DNA from: Cyclina sinensis
Lineage: Eukaryota; Mollusca; Bivalvia; Venerida; Veneridae
Reading direction: 5' to 3'
Assembly (NCBI GenBank): GCA_012932295.1
Contig: JAAONU010000004.1
Span: forward strand, 12,152,630 to 12,216,629
DNA length: 64,000 nt
Shown here one piece after another: positions 1 through 10,500 of the stretch (positions are counted from its first letter, which is position 1; each line of letters begins with the position of its first letter). The notes beneath the pieces are model-generated. The model ran no database searches and was not told the DNA's origin. It saw only the letters and a program-made list of their open reading frames with translations. Both the position numbers and the translations under genes were made by a program.

Positions 1-637
1 TCTAAAAAAATAGAAAAAATGCACATTAAATGGTGTCATAAAGTTAAATTTTTTATGCAGATGAACTTATACAAGAACCTTTACACTTATTAGGGTATCA
101 GTGGTATGCTGTGGCCTTAATAGTATCCGTTTTTATTTTCATGAGAATTAAATTTGTTTTCCTTCGTGTGTATATAAAATGAAATAAAAAACAATTTGTA
201 ACAGAACTTACTTTAGGTGTTGTTTTTTTGCATATAGGTGTTGCCACAGTGAGAAAAGAAGAACAGATAGATAATTCTGAAGCACGGAGAGTAAATCTGA
301 GAAAAACATTCAAAACGCATTCGAAGGTAAGATAATAAAAGCTTAAAAGATTTAAACGGTAACTATGCCCTCTAATATAGGGAAAACGTATTTAGCTCAT
401 ATGAAAACGTAATAAAGATGTTTGATAATCTAGACTTATGATCCAGTTCCACTTGCAATATATACATAACTATACTTAAATAACATTATTTTTCATATGA
501 TGTGTTCATCCATTCATCTAACGAGTATTTAGAGTATCTGGTTATGTTTGTCGAAGATTTAGATGTGCCTTGATTATCGTGACAACCTACGAGACCGTTG
601 CTTGATTGAATTTATTTATGTATCATTAAGTTTTTAT
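1..637. other. No gene recognised
   Basis: This is AT-rich sequence with short open frames only. I see no conserved protein motif, splice-consistent exon or clear repeat boundary. It ends where a dispersed repeat begins with the motif TTAGCTCACCTGAGC. Confidence 0.5.
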
Positions 638-1285
638 TAGCTCACCTGAGCTTTTGTGATCCCCCTGTGTCCGGCGTCCGTCGTCGAACGTCGTCAACTA
701 TTTCTTAAAAACAACATCTCCTCTGAAACCACTGACTGCACATTAACCCAACTACACAGGAATGATCCTTGTGTGAGCCCCTTTAAGAGTTGTTCAAATG
801 GTTCGGGTCTGTTGCATAGGTATGTCACAGGGCCAAAAAAGAAGTTTCAAAAATGCAAATTAAAAAAAATCTTCTTGTCAAAAAGTACAAGGCCCTGAGT
901 TTTGATAGTTGGTATATGACATCATCAATAAGTCCTCTACCAAAGCTGTTCAAATTATGCCCCTAGTGTCAAAATTGGCCCCGCCCCAGGGGGTCATAGG
1001 TTTTCCTTTTATGTATATAATAAAAACTTAAAAAATCTTTTCCTCTAAAATGACAATGGCTAGAGCCTTGGTATTTGGTATATGACATCATCTGTAGGTC
1101 CTCTACCAAAGTTGTTCGAATTATGCCCCTATTTCAAAATTGGACCTGCCCCAGGGGGTCATAGGTTTTCCTAATATGTATATAGTAAAAATTTAAAAAA
1201 TCTTCTCCTCTGAAATGACAAAGGCTAGAGCTTAGATATTTGTTCCGATTATGACCCTAGGGTCAAAATTGGCCCGATACGGCGT
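638..1285 (-). repeat. Dispersed repeat, 165-bp-monomer family (inverted copy)
   Basis: It begins with TTAGCTCACCTGAGC, the reverse complement of the GGTGAGCTAA ends seen near 28.07 and 45.11 kb. The next ~100 bases also match the reverse complement of the 45.0-45.1 kb end. Inside, GCCCCAGGGGGTCATAGG recurs at about 982 and 1148, a spacing of about 166 bp, together with the phrase 'caaaattgg(c/a)cc'. That monomer is shared with the arrays at 25.5-28.1 and 43.5-45.1 kb. The long open frame at 656-898 lies inside the repeat and is not a gene. Confidence 0.75.
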
Positions 1286-1289
1286 TTAA

Positions 1290-2475
1290 TTAACATAATA
1301 CACCATTGTTTAACAAGAAAGAATGGCTATTTGACAATATATTATACGAATTTGACATAATAACAAGATAAGACGTCTTTGTTACATATTAACACTACTG
1401 TTTGACAATATATAACACAATACTTGCACAAGGTAACAGTTTGACAAGATAGCCTGTGAGTTAGGCATGATAACACGATATAAAGACAAGGTAGGACGTC
1501 TTTATGACATAGTGACACCACTGTTCGACAAAATAACAAGGGTTTTTGCACAAGCTATCGCTTCTTATAGACATAAGAGCACTATTGATTGAAAAGCTAA
1601 GAAATATGTGAAACATCAGACAAGTGTGTCAATCCATACATATTTATCCTGATGTAAATGCGTGTTGTTGTTCTTTTTATAAAGACAGTGGTAAGACATC
1701 TTGATTGTTTGAACATACTTTAAAACAGGTTTAATTTGTAGACATGAAAGACTAGTTTTGCTTTTTCTATTTATCCTGTATTAAAGTTACAATACTGGCC
1801 ATAATCGTCATAAAAAATAACACCAGTTCTGCATGATTATTTTTCGTGGATGGCAAGATATGCTTGAAATACATCAGGATTAATCAAAAATATTTATGAC
1901 CCGCCGATCTAAAATTGCTTCGGAATGCCAACGCACATCGCCAGTATCCGTAAAAACGAGTCGTCAATGTCACGTGATCAATGTTGAAAACGTATTATTC
2001 AAAATATCAATTAATTCAGAAAGATAGACAGACCAAAACGTACTCGGAAGCGTGGTCGTCAAAACCTTTACAATATTGAGAAAAAGCTGTAAAGAAAATT
2101 ACTGAGGGTCAAGAACACTTATCGGCACAAAATGTATCAGCACAAAAATTATCAGGTCCTGAAAATGAAATGTTTCTAAAAATGACAAGTATGCAAAGTA
2201 GCATCTTTCAGCTAAATCCGATCAATGGTGAAGACATTACAGAAAACAAAAGTTGGTGTATTATTTCCGCTGATATCCACGAACATAGTCAAGTTACACG
2301 TGGAATTAAAAAGCAGATTTTCTTTTTAGCTAGATATCTGTACATAGGTGTGATTATTTGCATAATGTTTTCGATATTACGTCCTTTTGACAAAGTTACA
2401 CGGTATTTGCACAAGACAGCATGACAGTTTGACAAGATAACACAGTAATCAGACAAGACAGGACGTTTTAATATT
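1290..2475. repeat. Patch of degenerate TTTGACAAGATAACA-type repeats
   Basis: Short phrases such as 'tttgacaagata', 'tttgacaatata', 'gacaagacagg' and 'gcacaag' recur irregularly between about 1297 and 1560, and again at about 2385-2470. Between these patches (1560-2380) the sequence is unique. It may be a decayed element whose interior was a tandem array, but I found no convincing terminal repeats. No coding potential is seen. Confidence 0.45.
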
Positions 2476-3835
2476 ACATATATTTTTGTTAATGGGTTGT
2501 ATTATAAATTAATATTTTTTTATTATTCTTATCATTTAAAGCAAAAAATATCGCCTATGTGGTAAACTGGCTTAGTCCGCTGATTTCAAATTACTTGTCA
2601 AATTGCTAAGTTCGCTGAATTTAAGTAACTTATCCTTTTACTGATTGGTAGGTTCGAGTCTCGAAACCGACTATTATCATTACCACTATTATAATTGAAA
2701 TGATGAAGTTGACAGCTTTATATGGAGAATGGGAGTCTGCTTTTTCATAGGAACGATGGTTAGCTAAATTGTCCGCCCGACGACAGTTAATGCGCTAAAC
2801 TTAACTATCTTTTCAATGTTTGTACTATGTATATCGCCATGCTCATGTGAGTTTGTTTTAACCGCCAAGCAAAGATTTATTCACTGTCAAAATAAAATCC
2901 TGTAAATACGATTAACAATTTTGTTTTCGAACAAAGAACAATATGCTAGATAAAGAACAATGCGTTGTGTTACGAGACAAAAGGTATTTACTTAAATTTG
3001 AACCAAACAGGTATTTAACTGCGAACTGAGTTTTATACAATAACGAGACAAGTTGTGCTTTAAATACATTCACTGATTAAAAGTGCATGACTTTCGTACG
3101 TTTATGGTATTTAATAGTAATAATACATGTAATAATAATAATAATAATAATTTATGAGTATATAAATAATGAATCTTTCATTAATGATAAGTAATGGAAG
3201 CACATTGATGACCGGTGTAAATTGCTAATCTTAAAAGCTCACCAGAGCCGATATGCTTAAGGGTGCAACTGGACTATATGAACCACCAGATGGCGCTGAG
3301 GCTGGTTTTTCCAAATTTTTAAACAGTCCAGATCAGGGACCCTTTTTCTAAAATTATATTAAAAGAAAACATAGTTTCTACAGAAAATGTACACAGATGT
3401 ATATTATACAATTTCTGACCAGTCCCTTTTTAAAAAGAAATAATATATACCTGTTCAAAAATGTAATCTTTAAATCGGTAAAACAAAAATAATGGTATGT
3501 ATAATGAAATTGAGATATGTGTTAATGTTAAATAATAAATCTCAAAATACAACACGTATGGCGATGTCTATTTATTGCATTGATTTGTTCTTCACAACAG
3601 TTACTAAATGTTTCATTTTATTTGATTTGTATTTACTGCTATTATTTAAATCGCTTATATCGATTAACATTGAATGTGCACATCCTATCAATCTAGCAAT
3701 TAGATGGTAAAGTGTCCGTATTTTTTTATTATCCGGTATTTTTTATAATATAACTGATTTTTTTACGTTTCCCAAATTGCATATCTCAACACTTGTTCAT
3801 TACATTGCATCTTTCTATACATTTCTACATAATGT
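2476..3835. other. No gene recognised
   Basis: AT-rich sequence with a short (AAT)n run near 3135 and a degraded 'agctcacc' motif near 3238. A tRNA B-box-like string (GGTTCGAGTCT) occurs near 2651 but no folded tRNA can be built around it. Open frames are short and lack similarity to known proteins. Confidence 0.5.
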
Positions 3836-4640
3836 TTAAGCTCTCCTGAGCATCGCTCATGGGCCACTCTCGGCTCTGCCCAAGGATTCATATGTAAAAT
3901 ATGCAGAAACATGTTTTACCTTCTTCTTGTACAAAACCACAAGGGCCAAAGTTTTGAAATTAGGCATTTGGCATTGTAAAGTGGACCTCTACAAAAATTG
4001 TTCAACATTTGCCTCTTCGACAATTTTTGGCTTTGCTCCGGAGTCAGATGTAAAACAAACATTTATACAAACTTTAAAATCTACTTGTCGTAAACCGCAA
4101 GACTTTAAATTTGGTGTGCGGTCCTTTATCACGTTTGTTAAAACTATGTCCCTGTGGTCAATAATTGCCCCAACCTAAAGGGTCACGTGTGTTACATAGA
4201 AATATATAGACAATTATTCTTTTATAAAATCACAAAGCCTAAAATTTAAGATTTTGTGCAAAGCATTATTTATTAAACCTCTGCCAATATTGTTCAAACT
4301 TAGAACCTAAGGTCATTTTTAGCTTCACCCTAGGGTGGATTCTTTTTTATATTGGCAAACTCTTTAAAGATTCTCTTGTCAGAAACTGAAACATTGAGTG
4401 GTACTGTATCAAGTTCAAACTGCAGTCAAAATTGACCTTGCTCTAGGGACCTTATGTTTTACAGAGATATATAGAGGCAAGTTTTAATTCTTTATGTATG
4501 AAACCACAAAGTACCGAGTTCTAAAATTTATCTCGAAGCATTGTCTAGTGAACTTCTACCAAAATTAATCAAACCTTCGACGTGGGGTCATATTTTGCTC
4601 CGCCCATGGCTGTCAGATCGTTTACATAAACCGTTTTTGA
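3836..4640 (-). repeat. Decayed copy of the 165-bp-monomer repeat
   Basis: It starts with a degraded 'aagctctcctgagc' end. It carries diverged monomer phrases ('gtcaaaattgacct', 'gggtcata', 'accacaaagtaccgag') at roughly monomer spacing. Orientation matches the copy at 638-1285. The divergence suggests an old insertion. Confidence 0.6.
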
Positions 4641-4948
4641 AAATTCGCTCTTCAATAGATAAAAGATATTATTTTATTCTAGTTAGGGTTGTTCTCTGCC
4701 ATTTCTTAGTTGTTTCTCCAAATTGATTATCATACTCTTCTACCATATGTCTATGTTTTGTCAGTTAATACTTAGATGAAATAAAGAAATTCAAAATGTA
4801 CATGAAACAAGGGCTTGATTTATGTGTTACATGTACTGTCTCTGTATGGTGACTGATTTGTGCCATGTCGTATGAGCGTGTTTTCGGAGCAATAATGCGA
4901 AAACACGAAACTATTTTTTTCGAGTGGCGGGGCGAAAATTGCAATTTT

Positions 4949-4996
4949 GACGTGTTTTCGCCTGGCGACCTTTCGCCCTGCCACATGAAAACACGC
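4949..4996. repeat. Hairpin unit inside element A
   Basis: CGTGTTTTCGCCTGGCGAC is followed by a short loop and then its near reverse complement ending in GAAAACACG. The same unit recurs, in inverted orientation, in the right half near 5785-5855. Confidence 0.75.
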
Positions 4997-5706
4997 CACA
5001 TTCTATGTGCCGTGTCTGTACCTAAAGTTTGTCGTATCTTTGTATGGCGGGGCGAAAACGTGCAATGCGAAAACAAGACAAATTATAAGTTAAACACGCT
5101 ACATTCTATATGTTGGGTTTTTTCCTTTAATTTGTCATGTCTTGTTATTTTCGCCGCGCCAGGCGAAAACGAGAAAATTTGAAAAATAAAATGTGTCGTA
5201 TTTTCGCCTGGCGCTCCACAACACTTTGATGCGACATTGCTTTTAACTTTTTCGCGTTCTGGTCACGCATGCGCCCAAAAATTACATATATGTTTACATG
5301 ATACAAGGCTGATAAGTTAAATTTAAATATATAAGAACTTAATTCTTAAGTTCAAATTAAAAAAACAAAAACAAAAAAAAACTAGGGATACGATCATTGT
5401 TATAACTCTCCATTTTCTTCTGCATGTGTAGCATATGTGTAGTCCCTGTGCGCATGCCTTGACGGAAGGCGAAAAAACTAGGTGATTTTTTCGTGTTTTC
5501 GCGTGGCGGCCCGCCATGAAAAGATACAACAGATTGCATGCAAAACACGAGATTCAAAATGTGGCGTGTTTTTGCATGGCGGATTTTCGACCTGCCAGGC
5601 GAAGACATGAACATTGAAGGGAAAAACACGACAGATAGAATGTGGCGCGTTTTCGCGCGGCGGGACGAAAGGTCGCCACGCTAAAACGCGATAAAGTTAT
5701 GATTTG

Positions 5707-5755
5707 TCGTATTTTTGCGTGGCGGGTTTTCGCTCCGCCATGCAAAGATACGACA
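5707..5755. repeat. Hairpin unit inside element A
   Basis: GTCGTATTTTTGCGTGGCGG pairs with CCGCCATGCAAAGATACGAC across a 6-8 nt loop, giving a stem of about 20 bp with only a few mismatches. This is the second hairpin type of the element and is also present near 5033-5060. Confidence 0.75.
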
Positions 5756-6254
5756 AACTGTTGGTAAAGACATGACACATAGAATGTTGCGTGTTTTCGT
5801 GTGGCGGGGTGAAAGGTCGTCAGGCGAAACCACGCCAAAGATACAATTTGTCTTGTTATTGCGTCGCGGATTTTCGCTTTTTCGCCCCGCCACGCAAAAA
5901 TAGTATTTTTGTGTTTTCGCATTTTCGCCCCGAAAATACGCTCATACGACATGGCACAAATCAGCCACCATAGTCTGTGTGGTCTAGCAATTCATAATAA
6001 AGTTGTCCGCCAACGGAGCGGAACGCTGAACGTTCGAGTTTCTTATGCGGCTTGAAATGACGAGGGCGATTGGTGAGACGACCACTAGTTAACAGATGGT
6101 TTTCACTTGAGCCTATAAGTAGAGTAAAACAAGAGAAACAACCTGAATCTATTATATGAATAGGAGATAACAGAACAGGGTAATTCATCCACAATAACAC
6201 GTCCTAGAAAAGCAAAATGGAATATAATATTAAGTTTATGTTTCCAAAACAGGT

Positions 6255-6735
6255 GTCGCACACTATCTGAAAATATTAACATTGCAATTGTGGTTTCCTG
6301 GTATTTTGAATTTCGGAAAATTGCATCTATTTTTATTTAATTTTAAGCCTTTCAAGGTTGCCAAAATGGACATTGTGTCAAATATATATCTTTTGTTATA
6401 AACAAAACATGAATAAGAAAACAACAAAAACAGTATATTAGAAAGAATGATATAAAAAAGAGGTAAGAGAACAAGTAATTTATTTACAATGACTGGAAAC
6501 GAAGTAGGTAATATAGTGATAAAACTATGTTCTCATCAAATATGTGTCTAGATATCTGAAGGTTAAGTTGTAATTGTGGATTCCCGATTTTTTATTTTTG
6601 GTAAATGGCATCTGTTTTAAGAAAAACAAAATTTCAAGGCTGCCAAAATGGGCTTTGTTTTATATATTCATTTAGTAATATATGCAAAAATGAATAAAAA
6701 GACGACAAAAAAATGTATATTAAAAATTCTATCCT
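6255..6735. repeat. Diverged direct duplication upstream of the GBP gene
   Basis: A segment of about 190 bp at 6260-6450 recurs at about 6545-6735. Shared ordered phrases are 'atctgaa', 'aattgtgg.ttcc', 'gcatctgtttt', 'caagg.tgccaaaatgg' and 'aaaatgaataa.aa...acaaaaa..gtatatta'. The second copy ends about 10 bases before the GBP ATG. Promoter or 5'-UTR DNA may therefore have been duplicated. Confidence 0.6.
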
Positions 6736-6745
6736 ATTTTAGAAA

Positions 6746-7495
6746 ATGTCTCTTTCGCGACCACTTGGGAGTCTACAAAAGCCGCAATGGTTCATTCAGC
6801 TGGACAACAGCAAGTTAAGAGTAAATGAAGATGTTTTAAAAGATCTGAAAGCTCTTGCCAGTCATCTTCTGGTGATTTCCATAGCAGGATCCTATCGTAC
6901 AGGGAAGTCATGGATTCTCAGTCATCTGGCCGGCTGTGACGCGAGAAATGGTTTGTGGAAATTAAATGTCATCTAATCATGACTCTCATATATTGAAGTA
7001 TTGTTTTGTGTGTTTGAAGCCATAAATGTCACAAATGAATATACATCTACCAATTCTGAAGTGATATTATTCTCTTTAAAAAACCAGTATGAAAGTAATA
7101 TCATGTGTTAAACACTACCAGTCATGCTGTCAAAAACAATTAGATCGGTTGCTGTTCATCTCCACTTTTTGTCTGTTGTTAAAGAAATCGGATATACTTC
7201 TTTTTAGATATACATATAATTCAAAGTCTTCTGTGTCTCAAAACCACCCAAAAATCAACTAAGTTATAGGCCATATGCGTTTTCAGCATGGCAGTTTCAA
7301 CTAAGCAGCATTCATCGCAGCCTATTGATATGCAGAGTTTTCTCCAAAATTGCTCTTCCCCCTTCCCTTGAGAGCACTTACCTGTTCTGTGGATAGTTAG
7401 TTAGTAGTATTGAATAGGTAATATGTACTTGATTGCCTTGTCATACAGAGCCTTGCAAATATATTGCTATCAGTTATTGATCCAAGTGATGCACG

Positions 7496-7538
<43 letters not shown>

Positions 7539-10500
7539 CCCTGAAGAGTTTTGGTTGGTGCATCATACGGAAAGCATCCAATTCATGATACACTGCAGTT
7601 TCTGTTTCACGCTCAGTATGGAATACGAATAAAGGGAACCTCTGATTACCTCTGGCAATCAAATAAAAGGCCTTTGTTGTACCCAAATTCTTTATTGCCT
7701 TTGTTAAAGGCTTACAAGAGAAACAAACTTTGAGCATTTAATTATTTATTATAAAAGAATCTGTCGCAAAATATATATTTGTTTCAGTCATTTCAAAAAT
7801 ATTATCTACTGGATTTCTGAAACGGAATAAACGATACTAAAGGCATGCTACTTGCAAAGCAAGGTACCTCCTCTGTATTTCGACGGTCTACTACTGTGAA
7901 ATTTGAAAAGACAAAAATGTGAAATAGTTACATTTGTGTTTAAATGAATTTATTCTACAGACGTTTGCAATTATCTAGGTTTTGCAACAGCAGATGGCCA
8001 GTCAGCAGTTACCAGTGGCATCTGGATTCTATGTCAACAGCACCCCAACAAGGAAAATTGTGTTGTTGTGTTCCTGGATAATGAGGGACTTCATGATCCT
8101 TTTAAGGTTGCCTTGTATAAATATTTTCAGACTTTTGTTAACAAATTATAAAGACGGGGTTTTAAACTAAAACCGAATACAGAATTTTGAAGAAGTTGCC
8201 GGAGTTTGATTCCTTTCGAGTGCTATCATAAAAAGAAAGTTAACGTTGCAACTAGTTAGAAGAGTTGTTAACTTAAATCATTGATATAATTATGTTTTCT
8301 TACACAATTTGATAAAATATTGATCACTTATTGCTAGTTTTTTATCCACCTTAAAAAAATCGAAATTTCACATAGTTGCCATAGCAGAGGTGGCTTCAAA
8401 TGAACCTCGAAAAATAATTGTTTATGTTCTAATCATGATGCTGACTATTAATAATAGCTGATTTTTCATGTCAGCATCATACCAAGATAAAGCTTTTTAT
8501 CTACTTGCAATCATATGCAATAGATTTCTGATTGGCAAAGAATATCATGTAGACTGGTGAAATTGTCAACTGAAAAATGGGATTCAGACATCCATTTATC
8601 ACAATGTCATCTAAATACGGACTTAAAATAAAATTTCTTTTATTTAAACATTCTTCTCTATGGCAAAGAATATCATGTAGACTTTGGTGAAATTGTCAAC
8701 TGAAAAATGGGATTCAGACATCCATTTATCAAAATGTCATCTAAATACGGACTTAAAATAAAATTTCTTTTATTTAAACATTCTTCTCTATGTAAAGGTA
8801 AGCTCTTCTTTTTTTCTTTCAGAACGATACTGCTAGTGATGACAATCGTCTCTTCATCCTGTCATTCCTGTTGTCAGATATTTTCATCTTCAATGCCATG
8901 CAGAAGTTTGATAACAATGACCTTGAGAAAATCGGGTATCCTTTGCAAAAAAAAATTTTTTTCTATTGAACGTTCTTGTTTCATGTAATTTTAACGTGTA
9001 TGTATCTTTTCGAGTTTCATTTAAGGTATTACGTCCATTATGCCTTTCCTTTGGAAAATATAAAGTACCTATTTCCAATTAATTTAAACATTGAATTCAT
9101 TAAAATAACATTGATTTTTTCTTTCTTTTTAATACATTGATGTTATAAAACCTTTTAACATAGAAAATAAATGAAAACTGGTATCATGGTAAAGTTATCT
9201 AAATTGCACAAATTCTTATCATCTGGGATCTTATGTAGATTTAAAGCAGCTCATTCACAGCTGATGGTAGAAATCGAAAGAAATATTTTCTACTGTCCCT
9301 CGTAACTGTTGGTGAAGTCTTTGTTTTCTGACCAAATAAAATCGGCTCGCGCATTGCACGGGAAAACCCATTTTTCGTTAACACCTAAATGGGGAAATCC
9401 GGTTAAATATAGAATACTGTATACCCGAAGCAGGTGCTTGCTGTACTACGTGAAACGTTCTGCAAATGGCTTCTTCACCAATCTCAGCACAGGTATTCGT
9501 TTCATGGATAAATATTCCGAACCACTATATAACCATCATAAGTGTAGAAGTTCACAAGAACGAATTTGAGGGTCATTCTACTTACTATTTTCTGTAATTC
9601 AAGCTAACAGATGCATTGTTGCTCTTTCTGAGACGTCTCTGATAGTTACTTTTTTTTCTAAATATAGCAATCAAAACCTCCATACAAAGTAAAAACAATT
9701 TTCCACCACACCTCTGACTTCTCCCAAATGAACTTCATCGTTTTTCATTACAAAACCGTCCATGACACCACTTCCGGTCTCTTACGTAATAAATAGAAAT
9801 TAGATATTAAATTATTTAAACATCTCAATCAAGTGTCAAACTGAAGTCTTTAGTGGACTTATACGAGGGTACATCAATAAATTCGTAAACTAATTCAATC
9901 GCGTCAAAAATACTGGTCCGTTTAAAATGAAACTTTAAATGCTGTGAAAACAGCTTATTTCAAATTGAATCGTGCTATGTACACAACTTTGACGTCATCA
10001 CTTATGACGTCATAAACCGTAAACAACGTTACGTTACGGGCGTCCGTTCGAAAATGGCGTCACACAGCGTCAACGAACAGCGCATCGTTATAAAGTTAAA
10101 AGTTAACGGTAGAGAGGCAACTGAAGACGACAGTCGTGCAGGTAGACCAGTGACTGTAACAGATGAAGAAACAGTGGCTGCCATTCAGGAGTACATACTC
10201 CGAGATAGACGAGTAAGTGTGGAGCACGTAGCAGATAAATTCATTATTTCATATGGTACAGCTCAGGGCATTATGAATGATAGATTAGGATTGCGCCGCG
10301 TTTCAGCAAGATGGGTTCCTCGTTTGTTGACGTCGGAGCAGATGGGGGTAAGGGTGAAAATGTGTTAGCAGTACGACAGGAGGTATCGTGAAGAAGGCGA
10401 TTACTTTCTAAATCGAGTGATAACATGTGATGAAACGTGGATTCACTTTTTTGAACCGGAAAGCAAACGTCAGAGTTCTGTCTGGAAGCATCCTTCCTCG

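Larger units (their letters stand above)
4845..5972. mobile_element. Foldback TIR element with hairpin array (element A)
   Basis: The outer ~70 bp (4845-4913 and 5904-5972) are near-perfect inverted repeats starting TATGGTG(A/G)CTGATTTG and including GTCGTATGAGCG. Inverted similarity continues inward for more than 200 bp with indels: 4986-5058 pairs with about 5730-5800. The interior holds repeated ~45-50-nt hairpins with stems such as CGTGTTTTCGCCTGGCG and GTCGTATTTTTGCGTGGCGG, separated by a conserved spacer related to ACATTCTATGTG. The central 5240-5440 stretch is AT-rich and not repeated. No transposase is present, so it is non-autonomous. It lies 0.8 kb upstream of the GBP start codon. 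Confidence 0.85.

Noticed and set aside
2559..2672. tRNA gene
   Set aside because: A B-box-like GGTTCGAGTCT exists, but no acceptor stem or anticodon arm can be formed at proper spacing.
4865..5952. Several overlapping 60-130-codon open frames on both strands
   Set aside because: They all lie in element A and encode arginine-rich repeats of the hairpin motif. Frames arise because the repeats lack stop codons, not because of coding.
7474..7737. Frame with an Arg-Glu repeat
   Set aside because: Translation of the CT microsatellite in GBP intron 1.
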